Notes: generated from the sequence alone by a model not told the origin. DNA of 64,000 nt from Catonia carolina (GCA_035578175.1 JAQMRL010000003.1:94781969-94845968); one strand, 5' to 3'. Positions 11,310-22,326 are shown, counted from the first letter of the stretch. Made by a program: numbers and translations.

Positions 11310-12010
11310 AAAGGATCTTTAAATAATTGGGAGAAATCATCACTTACAACAACAACGAAGAGGAAGCATGGGAGGAAAGAACCAAGAAAGTAACAACATC
11401 ACAACTAATCACCGAAAAATGCCTATCAATCAAAACCAAAAAACCAAAACCACTACAAAACGTAAAACCAAAGATAACATATGGTGCGAAGTTCTTTTTA
11501 AATAAAACCAGGAAAACAGAATAGATAAAATCCAAAAACTTGAAGGAAGGATCCTTAGAACCTGCATCGGAAAGAGACGCCAAGTAAATGGAGAATGGAG
11601 ATTACTACCAAATTAACAGATCTACCAGAAGACCGAGTCGGTAATAGAAACGATGAGGAAAAAAGGAATATCCTTCTTTGAACATATAATCAAAACACCC
11701 AAAGATAGAATCACAAACCAATAAGGCAGAAAACTCTACCAGAAAAAGACAGAAGTGATATCGTTAAGAGAAATCAAGAAAAATATGGAAGAATAAGAAA
11801 TCACCCTTGAAGATCTAAAAAATAAAACCGAACAGCTGAGACTATTAAAAGATAAAACTATTAGATTTCAAGGAAAAGTAGATAAAAGACGAAGCAGGTA
11901 AGGGATCTTTTCAGAAGCAGAAAGTCAAAGAAGATCTTCCAGAATGAAAGAATACTAAAGTAAAATCAAAGAAAAGAACCAAAAGAGAGTACCCAGAAAT
12001 TAACTCAAGT
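11310..12010 (+). pseudogene. LINE-alpha ORF2 C-terminus, copy with many lesions
   Basis: Plus-strand frames give GEIITYNNNEEEAWEERTKK at the start (after a degenerate KYL), then RILRTCIGKR, NGEWRLLPN, ETMRKKRISFFEHIIKTPKDRI, and a tail with FSEAESQRRSSRMKEY. This is the post-RT region of a non-LTR retrotransposon. It is about 700 bp and closely related to 27690-28440. Stops and shifts occur throughout. No YADD core is included, so it is 5' truncated. Confidence 0.7.
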
Positions 12011-12035
12011 GATCTACTGCGGTCTCAAACGAAAA

Positions 12036-12432
12036 AAAGGATCTTTGAAGATATTTCTAACTACTGTAAAACGGAAATCAAGGTATTTATTATAAGCGTC
12101 CAGTGAAGACAAAAAGTGTGATTGATAATCAAAACTGACATTACGTGAGTCGTTATAAAATTCCAGAGAATGATAACTCGTACGAACAGGACATAGACGT
12201 TCAAGAAGAGTACTTAAGGGTCTTTGAAGATATTTCTAACTACTGCAAAACGGAAACCATGGTATGTATCAGTAAACGGCCAGTAAAGACAAAACGTGTG
12301 ATCGATATTCAAAACGGACATTACGTGAATCATTATAAAAATCTAATGTATAACTCGTACGAACAAGATATAGAACTTTCCAGGTTCCAGAATACTTTTG
12401 GAACAATACATTGGACTCTTAAAACAATTTGA
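12036..12432 (+). repeat. Two tandem 180-bp coding-like units
   Basis: The unit beginning TCTTTGAAGATATTTCTAAC occurs at 12042 and again at 12221. The open frame 12145-12432 reads through part of unit 1 and all of unit 2. Its repeated peptide contains FEDISNYCKTE, KRPVKTKRVIDIQNGHYV and NSYEQDI. Unit 1 is broken by a 1-nt difference (period 179) and stops. I do not recognise the protein. Third-position-tolerant divergence between units suggests they once coded. It directly follows a LINE-alpha remnant and may be captured or unrelated sequence. Confidence 0.5.
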
Positions 12433-12439
12433 GGAAAAA

Positions 12440-12990
12440 TTCACGTCTAGGATTCTCTAACATGTAAGCCGTCCCTACTCTTTCAAGTCAAAGCCAGCAA
12501 AAAACAAAATCCAAGCAGCTACGATGAATTTCTGGAGAGTACAACAAATAAAATATACTCTGCTAAAAAAGATTCCGATTATTAGAATAAGGAAGTAACT
12601 GGGAGTTCTGTAGAAATGAATCATAGAACAACGCAAAAATTGAACGAAAAATAAATTTTATTGAACTTTCTGATATTTACTTGATAGACACAAACATAAA
12701 CCGACTACTATAATATTTTATTTAAGTTACACAACAATGGCTATACAAGGAGTTGAATTTTACGTAATGTAATGAAATTTTTTTTTTTTGTAATATTAAA
12801 TTATAGTTGTTGTCTCCGTACTAAACTGCTCATAGGTGTCGTATTTGAATCTTTCAGTTACTTATTGTTATAATACTCAATCGTTGTTCCTAATTCTTTG
12901 AATAAGATAAGTCTTATTCTTCTTATTATTATTTTTTTATGCAAAATATTAAGAAAATCTAAAACAGCTGGTTGGTTTTTGTATTGCCTT
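12440..12990. other. AT-rich spacer
   Basis: No supported feature; includes a T-run at 12779-12789. Confidence 0.4.
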
Positions 12991-12994
12991 TATT

Positions 12995-13380
12995 ATTTTA
13001 ATCCCTAATGTGCGTACGCTGCAATCTGTTCGATTCAGAACGGAAGCAACCCTGTGACTCAACGATTTTTTGTTTTTTTTTGTTTAACGTCCGACTGTTC
13101 TGCGATTACTGCTAATGCAGACGGTGAATGATGATGATGAAATGATTTTTTTGTAACGTATGAAAAAATGCCGTGCCTGAATGGGATTCGAACCCAAGAC
13201 CGCATGATGAGAGGCGAGCACGTTACCAACTTCGCCAATGCGGCCGGCTAATGTGACTCAACGAGATAAGGAAGATGTGTAAATGGAATGTAGTCTTGCA
13301 CAGACCCAGGTTGACCATTCCTGAGAGAGTATGATTATTTAAACCCCAACCATCAATCAAAAGTACACTGGTAACCTTTT
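12995..13380 (-). mobile_element. SINE C body, interrupted by SINE A
   Basis: The flanks of the SINE A insertion match the left and right parts of the SINE C copy at 22025-22980: AATGTGCGTACGCTGCA on the left, ACCATTCCTGAGAGAG and ACACTGGTAACC on the right. The tRNA-derived head is missing here, so it is partial. Confidence 0.65.
13066..13251 (-). mobile_element. SINE A copy 2, tRNA-derived
   Basis: Minus-strand copy of the element at 994-1185. Box B reads GGTTCGAATCC near 13183-13193 and the head ends at GCCGGCCGC near 13250. The body includes a (CAT)n stretch and the conserved CGTCTGCATTAGCAGTAAT, ending in an A-rich tail (T-run at 13068-13081). A perfect 13-bp duplication (TGTGACTCAACGA) is at 13053-13065 and 13252-13264. 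Confidence 0.88.
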
Positions 13381-13399
13381 GTTTGGGAAGTTTTACGTC

Positions 13400-14280
13400 T
13401 GACTGTTTTGCAATTTGTAACATTACAAATGTACAAGGTGATAATAACCATGTTCTTATAACCTGACTGCGATTGATAATTATGTAAACATTATATTATT
13501 AAATTCTTACACTTTGTAAATTATGAAACTGGCTAACTATAATTAAAATCTTATTTCTAAATTATTAAATCAATTAACTTAACAATCTCAGCTAATAATT
13601 AAAAAATCTAGTGTTAATTTAGTGATTGATGTTTTTATGTTTCAACGAATCAAAAAAGTGTTTAAAAGTTACAACAAAAAAAAATATTAAAATTTTAAAA
13701 TAAAGAAATGTCTACGCAGATCATTAAATAAGTTAAAAAGACATATTTACAACTCAAATTTATATTTTATTTGAAAGTTTTAAAAATTATCTAATAAAAA
13801 GTAATTAATATAAGTGAATGCATATTTGATTTGGTGTGCTGTTGACCGGGGCAGTTTGAAGAGAATGGTTGTGTTAAGGTGCGGTTTGATTTATGGAATG
13901 TATTAAATAAATATAAAGTGTAATTGTTTTAATAATTCACAGTATAAAGTCACAGACAGACCTATGAACTGAAATTGAAGTGAAAGAACATTAGTTAATT
14001 GAAATACGGCAAGAAATATATTAGCCTAAATACCAACGGAACATTGAAACTCTTAAGACGAGCGACGGACTTCAGAAACGATACGAATAGGATAAACCGG
14101 TAAACTATTAAGAAAATTAATTCAATAACAGCTGAGATACACTTTATAAAATATATTTAACAATAATAACTAAATAATATCTAAAATATTCTAAATTACA
14201 TTTTTTTAAAAAGCCAGTCAGATTTAATAAAAATTTTATTTAAAACTGATGTTCTTTTGTTTTTATTTTGATTGTCATTG
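13400..14280. other. AT-rich spacer
   Basis: No supported feature seen. Confidence 0.4.
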
Positions 14281-14329
14281 GTTTTTATGTATCAAATAAG
14301 TTACAATTAAAAATAATAAATGTTACAAA

Positions 14330-14459
14330 TTGCTGCCAATGTAGACGATGAGAAAAATGATACATGAAGATGAGTGATGGAAAAATGCCTGACCTAGAAT
14401 AAAACCCAGGATACCTGCGTAGAAGCCAGTTGCGCTAACCACTACGCCAACAGGTCGGC
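14330..14459 (-). mobile_element. SINE D, tRNA-derived
   Basis: On the minus strand the head reads GGCCGACCTGTTGGCGTAGT (box A-like, near 14440-14459), with a degenerate box B (GGGTTTTATTC near 14400). The body (GGTCAGGCATTTTTCC, then a CATCGTCTACATTGGCAGCAA segment) resembles the SINE A body, so A and D probably share a 3' region. No target duplication found. Confidence 0.65.
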
Positions 14460-14509
14460 CTGGTAACCAAGTCTAGTATTCAAATTAGTATAAAAGTACC
14501 TTTACTAGA
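14460..14509 (-). mobile_element. SINE C, 3' side of RTE-1 insertion
   Basis: Matches the SINE C segment at 22858-22900 (GTCTAGTATTCAAAT...TACCTTTACTAG). The copy continues after RTE-1 at 17842-17945. Its last 12 bases (14498-14509) are the target duplication. Confidence 0.75.
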
Positions 14510-14635
14510 CCTCTTCGGACAATCCTACCAGGGGAAGTGAATCAATCCCTGCCCTCCGCAGATTCCAGGTGTTTCCTGACCCGGGAAACTAGTACCTGTT
14601 TAGGGTCCCTTGTCCAGGGTTACGGACGACCGAAT

Positions 14636-14741
14636 GGTTGCCGGGATAAGCAATCCCCTACTTACCGGCCAACGGCTTAGGGCGGATGAGCTGGTAAGTG
14701 GAAGGGCACCCTTTTGTCCTGAGATTGAGAAATCGATCTCA
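14636..14741 (+). promoter_or_regulatory. Structured 5' leader of RTE-1
   Basis: Hairpin 1: GGTTGC (14636-14641) pairs with GCAATC (14650-14655). Hairpin 2: ACTTACC (14660-14666) pairs with GGTAAGT (14693-14699). Hairpin 3: TGAGAT (14720-14725) pairs with ATCTCA (14736-14741). Positions are collinear with 59436-59541 of RTE-2, where pairs in hairpins 1 and 3 change but stay paired. Role in transcription, translation or RNP assembly is inference. Confidence 0.6.
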
Positions 14742-14853
14742 AAGGCGGAGGAACCAAGGACTGGTCAACGGCGTAAGGATACAGAAGGTAAAGGGAACCC
14801 ACTGTATTAAAGATCCTTATGGATATTCCCAGGATATTCATCCGATTAGCATC

Positions 14854-17784
14854 ATGATGAAGGCTCAAATACAAATGGCCTCTAGTCCCGGGCAGGCCTT
14901 AAGTGGTCAAGAGGTGCGAAGAATCCCCCGGTTTCAACTTGATAGGAAAGCGAAAATAGCTACTTGGAATGTCAAGACTTTGTTTGCAGCTGGAAAGTTT
15001 GACAACTTGATCCAGGAGATGAATAGGATGGAGATAGGAATTCTTGGTGTGAGCGAAGTCCGCTGGCCTGGAAACGGGATGATTAGATCGAAGGGTAAAG
15101 TAATGTACTACTCAGGTATCAGTGATTCCGACCGAAACCATCAGCATGGTGTTGGTATCTTAATGGATGAAAGCATACAAAGGTCGGTAAAGAATTTCAT
15201 TCCATGTTCCGAAAGAGTACTCCTGATTCAGCTGTGTGGTAGACCCATCAACATCAATATTATACAGGTATATGCCCCAACGGCAGATAAGTCAGAGGAA
15301 GAAATTGAAGAGTTCTACAAACAACTGGATAGTGTCCTAAGAATTACAAAACAGAATGAAGTCAACATAATTCTTGGAGACTTCAATGCTAAAGTCGGTA
15401 AGGGTAGAGCGGGATCAGTGGTCGGTGATTACGGCTTGGGTGAAAGAAATGAAAGAGGTGAAAGGTTGGTTCAATATTGTGAAGACAACAATCTGGTGAT
15501 TACAAATACATGGTTCACACTCCCACCAAGACGATTGTACACCTGGAAATCTCCGCAAGACAGTGACCAGCAAACTGTTCGTAACCAGATAGATTACATT
15601 ATCATTAATCGTAGATTTAGAAATTTCATCACTAAGGTAACCACGATGCCAGGTGCCGATATGGAATCTGACCACAATCCGCTACGTGCCGACATACTGC
15701 TGCGCCTGTCCATACCCAAAGGAAGAGCCTCTAAAAAGATATTAAAGCCAGAATTACTTAAAGATCAGGAAAGAAGATCATTATATAAAAACCATCTTAA
15801 TAAAGGATTGGAAGGTGTTAGCAATACAGGCGATATGAGCAAGCACTGGCTCGAAATCAAAGAAGTTTTCAAGAAAACAAATGAACTTTTCCTCAGAAAC
15901 ACCGAAAGGCATATGAAAAGCAAATGGATGACTGATGATATTCTTGATTTGATGGAGGAGCGAAGGAGGAGTAAGATCGAAGGAAATTATATAGAATATA
16001 GAAATCTTCAACGAAGAATCCGAAATGGAATAAGAACGGCGAAAGAATGTTGGTTGGCTGACAGATGTTTGGAGGCAGAGAATCTGAGTAGGTTAGGAGA
16101 TAGTTTCCACCTCCACAAAAAAGTCAAGGAAATCGCTGGAGTATATAACAGAAGAAATATAAGTTTCATTAAGGATGAAAACAATAAAATAATATTGGAC
16201 ACCGAGGAATTGTTACTGACGTGGAGGAGATACACCACTAATCTCTTCCAGGATGACAGACCAGAGAACCCCGAAGCTGGAATGATGCCGCTGTCGGGAC
16301 CAAGTATTTTGAAGAGTGAAATTAAACATGCCATAGCGTTAATGAAGAATAGCAAAGCTCCGGGCCCTGATGATATGTACTCAGAGACGTTTCATTTAGT
16401 TAGCGAACACAACCTTGATATCATTGTCCGACTTTTTAACAACATTTATGACACTGGACATATTCCCGAGGACTGGCTTCTCTCTACGTTTGTCGCACTT
16501 CCGAAATCAAACAACGCAAACTCATGTAAGGACTATCGTCTAATTAGCCTGATGAGTCATTTTCTTAAACTCTTTCTTCGAGTTCTACACACGAGACTCT
16601 ATAGGAGGTGTGAGGAAGTAAGTGGTGCTAGTCAATTTGGATTTAAGAGCGGTTTTGGAACGAGAGAAGCCATATTCAGTCTCCAAACTTTGGTACAAAA
16701 TTGCCAGGATCAGAGAAAGGACGTCTTTTTGTGTTTCATCGACTATGAAAAGGCGTTTGATAATGTAAAGCATGATCTCCTCATATCATATCTTGGGGAT
16801 TTGGGGCTGGATGGGAAGGATATAAGGCTTATAGGTAATTTATATTGGAATCAAAGGGCGGCAGTTCGAATTCAGGATGCGGGAACAACTGAGGAATTCG
16901 AAATAAAAAAGGGTGTCCGACAGGGGTGCATCTTGTCTCCGATGTTGTTTAACTTGTATGTGGAGAGAGCATTCGCCGAGTCAATCTCCGACAGTAGCAT
17001 GGGCATTAAAGTGAACGGAATTCCCATTAACAATATTCGGTATGCGGATGACACCGTGATATTGGCGGATAGTGCGGATGATCTCCAAGCTCTATTAGAC
17101 AAGGTCAATGAAAAGAGTCAGGGTTTGGGTCTGAAAATTAACATCCGTAAAACGAAATGTATGGCCATCAGTAGAAACGGCACTCCGGGTACAAGAATAT
17201 CCATAAATGGAGAGAACATTGAACAGGTCGCTCAATTTAAATACTTGGGATGTATGATCAACCAAGAATGGGACCCAGATCATGAAATAAAATGTAGAAT
17301 CGAACAAGCTCGAGCAACATTCCTCAGACTTGGGAAATTTTTGAGAGACAAGAACTTAAGTCTCAGTCTTAGATATAGGATGGTAAAATGTTACGTCTGG
17401 TCCGTTCTCTTGTACGGAGTAGAGGCATGGACGTTGAAAACAAACAGTATCAGCAAACTTGAGGCCTTTGAGATGTGGACCCTGCGACGAATGATGAGAG
17501 TGTCGTGGGTTGATCATGTGACGAACGAGGACATCCTGAGAAGAGCTGGTTTGGTGGATCGTGAGCTTTTCGAGACTATTAAAACAAGAAAGACTGGGTA
17601 CCTTGGACACATACTGCGTGGGGAGCGTTATCATTTCCAGCGGCTTATTCTTCAGGGTAGAATAGAGGGAGGAGGAAGAGGAAGAGGTAGAAGAAGGTTA
17701 TCCTGGCTACGGAACATACGGCAGTGGACAGGGATACGAGACTTCCAGGCATTGCAGGAGGCTGCAATTGATAGAGTAATATGA
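14854..17784 (+). CDS. RTE-1 endonuclease/reverse transcriptase
   Basis: A 976-residue polyprotein that would nick target DNA and prime reverse transcription there. Start chosen at 14854 because the context (GCATCATG) matches RTE-2's start; an upstream in-frame ATG at 14698 lies in the structured leader. Endonuclease, residues about 33-280: ATWN (Asn39), SEVRW (Glu68), QVYAPT (Tyr140), GDFN (Asp176, Asn178), SDHNP (Asp273, His274). RT, about 545-760: FIDYEKAFD (Asp630), RQGCILSP, YADD (730-733). A C-terminal domain follows with an EAFEMW..RRM segment and a Gly/Arg-rich stretch. Compared with RTE-2 the last codons are shifted: it stops at 17784 (DRVI), while a remnant of the ancestral end (RLRRNLHGT) lies in another frame at about 17800-17830. 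All catalytic residues are present; activity is plausible but unproven. Confidence 0.93.
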   Translation: MMKAQIQMASSPGQALSGQEVRRIPRFQLDRKAKIATWNVKTLFAAGKFDNLIQEMNRMEIGILGVSEVRWPGNGMIRSKGKVMYYSGISDSDRNHQHGVGILMDESIQRSVKNFIPCSERVLLIQLCGRPININIIQVYAPTADKSEEEIEEFYKQLDSVLRITKQNEVNIILGDFNAKVGKGRAGSVVGDYGLGERNERGERLVQYCEDNNLVITNTWFTLPPRRLYTWKSPQDSDQQTVRNQIDYIIINRRFRNFITKVTTMPGADMESDHNPLRADILLRLSIPKGRASKKILKPELLKDQERRSLYKNHLNKGLEGVSNTGDMSKHWLEIKEVFKKTNELFLRNTERHMKSKWMTDDILDLMEERRRSKIEGNYIEYRNLQRRIRNGIRTAKECWLADRCLEAENLSRLGDSFHLHKKVKEIAGVYNRRNISFIKDENNKIILDTEELLLTWRRYTTNLFQDDRPENPEAGMMPLSGPSILKSEIKHAIALMKNSKAPGPDDMYSETFHLVSEHNLDIIVRLFNNIYDTGHIPEDWLLSTFVALPKSNNANSCKDYRLISLMSHFLKLFLRVLHTRLYRRCEEVSGASQFGFKSGFGTREAIFSLQTLVQNCQDQRKDVFLCFIDYEKAFDNVKHDLLISYLGDLGLDGKDIRLIGNLYWNQRAAVRIQDAGTTEEFEIKKGVRQGCILSPMLFNLYVERAFAESISDSSMGIKVNGIPINNIRYADDTVILADSADDLQALLDKVNEKSQGLGLKINIRKTKCMAISRNGTPGTRISINGENIEQVAQFKYLGCMINQEWDPDHEIKCRIEQARATFLRLGKFLRDKNLSLSLRYRMVKCYVWSVLLYGVEAWTLKTNSISKLEAFEMWTLRRMMRVSWVDHVTNEDILRRAGLVDRELFETIKTRKTGYLGHILRGERYHFQRLILQGRIEGGGRGRGRRRLSWLRNIRQWTGIRDFQALQEAAIDRVI

Positions 17785-17841
17785 TGTGAGCGAGGATGGA
17801 CGCCTACGCAGGAATCTGCATGGCACTTTAAGAAGAAGAAG

Positions 17842-17945
17842 ACCTTTACTAGAATCTGAACCAGGAACCTTCATCTAAAAAAAATCAGCCGTTTAACAGC
17901 TGACCTGCAGCAACGACTTTACCTCTAGATCAACCCGGTGGGTTT
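17842..17945 (-). mobile_element. SINE C head, 5' side of RTE-1 insertion
   Basis: On the minus strand: box A-like TTGATCTAGAGGTAAAGTC near 17918-17936 and box B-like GGTTCAGATTC near 17851-17862. This identifies SINE C as tRNA-derived. Continues from 14460-14509. Confidence 0.75.
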
Positions 17946-17949
17946 GTTA

Positions 17950-19255
17950 TTTTTAACCATACAACAATATCTACGCATAAAATATTTAAAAAATTTCAAA
18001 TATTGAGGATGAGGCCGATTTTCTACGTTTCCGACCAAGTGCGACAGGATTAGATGTAAACACCCAACGATGGTGTGAGCATCTGTCCGGAAAGGGTTCC
18101 CGTGATTTTCTCGTTTTAATTTTACGCCTGCCTATTTGGATATCAAAAAATAATGAAAATGACAGTGAGAAATAAAAAGAAGTGATAAATAAATTCCAGA
18201 CCTGACCAGTAATCGAATCGAATTCCAGACCTGTGATCGCGGTTCAGTACGAGCCAGGTCGAGATGTAGACAGGTCTCTCATAAGATGGGTAGCGGAACA
18301 GGTGGAGCCCTAATCCTTGTAGGAAAAAGACTTATTAAAATAGTTTAACATCTTATTTCACATAAATAATATTAATTTTAAAAAAATAAGAAAAACTACT
18401 TAGTTTTTCAATCGTTGAGTTCCAGCTTCAGAAACACGGAGTTTCAGGAGGTGGAACTCAGTAATGATAAAATTTCCATTTATAACGTTAACAATCTACA
18501 ATCGAGATTAATGCTACTATACAAATGTACTTTGATATTATAAAATGGATGGATGCACATCCAATGTAATGTAGAAATAAAAATTAAAAAATCTGTGCAC
18601 TTTGTAATTCCTAGAATAATGAAGTAACACTACTTGAATATAATCCGTAGCTTGGGAAGAGTGAAAGACCCGTTCATCAATCAATAGTTTTTTAAAAAAC
18701 AACGTATAAGGAAAATATTAGTAAATATACTTAAGTAAACCAAGTGGATCTGTAGTACATGTTATATTATCATTGAATAGAATCCATAATGAAATAATTG
18801 AAGTATAGGGAACAAAGATTTATATAAATTTAATACGTTAAATAAAAATTGGGTAAAGTAATAAATTAACATCTTAATTGTTGCTCAGAAACGCCACTAT
18901 TTAAAATTTTTTTTTCAGTTTTATTAGTTGTCGGAGAACTGTACATGATTAACAAACTACCTAATTCGCAGCCTTATTTTTGTAGTTTATTTACTCACAA
19001 ATAATGAATAAAATAATCTTTTCCGCAATGAAAATGACATGAGTTTTAAGAGATCACCACTTAATAGTGGTATTCAAACGGTGAATTAATTTTGATGACG
19101 CTGTACTATGCGTCATATAATAGTAAGCTTGAAGCCCGATAAGGTCAGCCACAGTGTTGATATACTAATTGTACGATTTTTAACATTCGTCCATGTAAAA
19201 ATTGTACAATTACCTCAATTACACAAGCACATTACACAAGCACTGAACATTTTTA
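17950..19255. other. AT-rich spacer
   Basis: No supported gene. GC-richer patch at 18010-18320 (with RSLIRWVAEQVEP in one frame) is not recognised. Confidence 0.4.
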
Positions 19256-19262
19256 TTATATT

Positions 19263-20105
19263 ACCTAGAAAATGTTATAGCAGGTGTTTAAAATGCCCAC
19301 CATAATTCTCTATACAAAACAGCGACTCTATAAACTTTGTACAGCTACTTAAAACTGATTCACAAATGTTCAACAGTAACATTTTATCGTCATTTACATA
19401 GTCAAATTTATTTCAATTGAACTTTTTAGTTCGTGTAGGTTTTACAACTTGGAAGAATACACAGTTCCTTTACAATGCCCTACAGTGATATATCAAATGG
19501 CGTTAAGTCTGGCGAGCGCGCAGGCCTTTCGATTGTACCACGACGACCAATCCATTCATCAACTTCGATACCAAAATGTGCTGGGGCGTCATCTTGTTGC
19601 CAGATGAGCGATTGGATATTGTGAACAGGATTGTTTTCAAGTTCCGGAAATCCTACTTCCTGCGGCATTTGTAAGTAATTTGTAAGTAATGTGCCACCAG
19701 GCACATTAAGCTGTTTTTGAGTTACGAGTACAATATGGAGATTTGTATCCGACCAGTACACGCAGTTATGCCGACTAACACGTCCATTGAGTTTGAAACA
19801 TCAGACCATAAAATTGATTGCTAAAATTTTGTGTCGGCTTCTCCACGGATAGCGACTGTCTCACACAGTATTTCTATAATGCTTCCATCACAACTGAAGC
19901 ATATAAACTCGTTGTTCAGTTGTAAACATTTTAAAAGTACCGTTACGAAGGAAAAAATAGTAACTACACAGAGACGTACTTCACACTAGCCACTGTTACA
20001 GACAACTAATGTATGTTGTACGTGATGCAGCCGACATTACCAATTTATTAAAATAAAATGTCCCATCTCATGGGGAAACCGATATATGGGTCAACCGGTA
20101 TTTCT
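19263..20105 (-). pseudogene. Tc1/mariner-superfamily transposase relic (WIGRRG type)
   Basis: Minus strand. The open piece 19761-19480 reads VYWSDTNLH early and then WQQDDAPAHFG, WIGRRG and ARSPDLTPFD. These match the second catalytic block and the following PPRSPDLTP.DF block of an arthropod family in which WIGRRGPIEWPPRSPDLTPLD is usual. Upstream (20105-19762) frames break repeatedly. The end near 20040-20105 is shared with 26640-26863 (CATCTCATG..GAAACCGA). The catalytic Asp in QQDD is kept, the frame is not. C-terminal region ends at a stop after FDISL. Confidence 0.7.
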
Positions 20106-20489
20106 GTTTTTAAAAGTTCATTATAAAGTTTACTTTGTCTAATAATTAAATGACATAACCTTAAATTATTTTAGATTTTCTGTAAAGATGTATCTCCCGT
20201 ATCCCCTTCAACGATAATTTTTACCAATTTTCGACAACAAAATGCTCAAAAATTCGCTATAAAAATTATCGTTTAATCAACTAACGCAAAGAGATATTAT
20301 TAAATGATTGCATAATTGGTTTTTCCGTAAGAAAACCATGTTAAATGATGTGCCATTTCTGTTATCTACCGAAAATAATTAATGTAGACAAAGGTTGGTG
20401 ATTGCGTTTTTCATTCGATCTGGACATTTCAATGGCTAATATCTAAAGAACGGTGAAAAATATAGTTAAACTGGTTTCACCATTGTTCA

Positions 20490-21300
20490 TTGAGTGTGAG
20501 TGTGTGTGTGTGTGTGTGTATGCGCGCGCGTGCGCGCGCGTGTGTGTGTGAACAGAATATCTCAAGAACGGAACATCGTACGAACTTGAAACTTGAAACT
20601 TACATTAGACACCACTACCGGACCCGACATGAACATTTACATCAAAATCGATCACCCGGAAGTAGTAGTTTATTCGTGTAATTTTTCACTTTTTTGCAAT
20701 ATTGCATATTTTATGCTCTACAAGATAGGGTAGGCGCCATGTTTGCTGAAATTCTTGGTAAGGCTGTTTTCACGTACCTAAAAAAATTGTTTTTTTTAAA
20801 GATTGCGGCTCTAATATGCATTTTAGCGCAAAAATGTATATAATAAAAATTGTAGAGAATTTTAAATGCGACAACTTTTATTTCCAACACTTTTTTGTAT
20901 TACGCTTAGTTTGGGTAATTAGCGATTTTATGTTTTTTTCTCACGAAAACCTGTGAAAAATCGATTTTTTTTTTAAAGATATCGGCCTTACAATGCATTT
21001 TACGACAAAAGTGTATCAAATTAATTAATACGAAATTAAAAGATCTACAACTTTTATTTAGAGCATTTTTAGCTCCAAAGCCTAGTTTACAGAGCCTAGT
21101 TTAGCGTGAGAGTGATATTCCGTATTTTTAAGCCGAACGAGGTTGATTTTAATTTTGCATCTTTCACTCATTATTAAAATTAGGTTATATTAATTAAGGT
21201 TAGTTTTTTGTTTATTTCTAATGTTTTATTACTAATGTAGGTTTATTGTTAATTATTTGCATTGGCAAGAGAAAGTTGCGTGAGTGTTTCACACCAGATT
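20490..21300 (-). repeat. Repeat A, copy 2
   Basis: Inverted copy of 78-820. The (GT)n/(GC)n microsatellite at 20497-20550 corresponds to the (CA)n of copy 1, here expanded and mixed with CGCGCG. The right end GTGAGTGTTTCACACC matches the left end of copy 1. The part beyond the microsatellite is absent. Confidence 0.75.
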
Positions 21301-21323
21301 TTTTTGTCTATTATACTTCTTAT

Positions 21324-21375
21324 CGTCTGCATTAACAGTAATTGCAACACGGTCGGACGTAAAAACAAAACAAAG
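21324..21375 (+). repeat. SINE A tail fragment
   Basis: CGTCTGCATTAACAGTAATT and CGGTCGGACGT match the 3' body of SINE A, ending in an A-rich run. Head absent. Confidence 0.5.
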
Positions 21376-21379
21376 ATGC

Positions 21380-22010
21380 ATACATCAGTGGTAAATCAAT
21401 AAAACATAATTAAAATAACGGTGAAATTAAAAACCACAATTTATAAACATAATTTGTAAACATGGAAAATATTTATATTGAGAAGGCGTTGATTACTTGT
21501 TTCCTTTTAAAAATAAAAAACAAAAATACATTCGATGCGAGAGTACGCTTTGTCGACCTTACGTGAGGTGTACAGTATTGTCTCGCAATAGTAACTATAC
21601 GCTATGTTTCTTGGGAAATCACCCAGACTGATAAATACAGCTGCTACCATTTCTAACGTCTTTTATTCTTCATCTAAAAAATTCACCGTATTTCATTTCT
21701 TCTAGCGTGACACTGTTGTGTGGCTTCCACATCCGCCTTGAAATACATCTTTCGCTATCTTTTATTTTTTCAATTTCATTGCTTCTTTATTTATATTTTC
21801 TTCATTTTCTAATTTTATTACTTTCATTTTTATTAATATATCATATTTCAAATGACCTATTTCGTATTCATACTGATATATTTTAAAATAAAACCGATAA
21901 AAATTGTAATATTAACATACTGCAAATCTATGATCTGTTCCCCTAGAAAAACGACTAGGATGTGTTGTAAGCTTGAGTTATAAGTGAGTAATACTGATGC
22001 CATATAATTA
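21380..22010. other. AT-rich spacer
   Basis: No supported feature. Confidence 0.4.
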
Positions 22011-22317
22011 ACAATTTTTTTTTTGTATTTAATCTCTAATGTGCATACGCTGCATTTTGTTCAATACAGAACAATAAACAACTCGATGAACCAATGACTT
22101 GAGCATGATATATGACGTTTAAATAAGGTGTTGTCACCGTCTTCCCCTTTAATTAGGTAGCCTACTATGCTACCGGCTGTCAAAACTTCCGACTTAGTGA
22201 CAAAGGGAACCGCCAATAGTTCCGAAAGGGGCGGTAAGCCTGTGGCGGCGTACCGACAGAGGCCTTTGTCACCAAGGCCGAGACCAATAACCGCCCCTAC
22301 CACAGCGCTCTCGGTTA

Positions 22318-22326
22318 CTATATAAA
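22318..22326 (+). promoter_or_regulatory. TATA box of the histone-like cassette
   Basis: CTATATAAA with GC-rich flanks, about 35 bp after a CCAAT motif (GACCAATAACC). Supports a pol II promoter by composition only. Confidence 0.5.

Larger units (their letters stand above)
14510..17841 (+). mobile_element. RTE-clade LINE 'RTE-1', full length
   Basis: A 3332-bp element bounded by a perfect 12-bp duplication (ACCTTTACTAGA, 14498-14509 and 17842-17853). It has a leader of about 344 nt, one ORF and a (GAA)n tail at 17832-17841. Removing it restores a continuous SINE C (compare 22858-22930 and 54870-54930). The single ORF with an apurinic-type endonuclease followed by RT, and a microsatellite tail, are typical of RTE elements such as BovB. 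The leader from 14636 onward is collinear with RTE-2 while the first 120 nt are not. Confidence 0.93.

Noticed and set aside
14610..14810. Possible ORF1 in the RTE-1 leader (66 codons)
   Set aside because: The corresponding frame is not kept open in RTE-2 and the region is better explained by conserved RNA structure.
20490..20681. Cys/Val-rich 63-codon frame
   Set aside because: Translation of the (GT)n/(GC)n microsatellite in repeat A.
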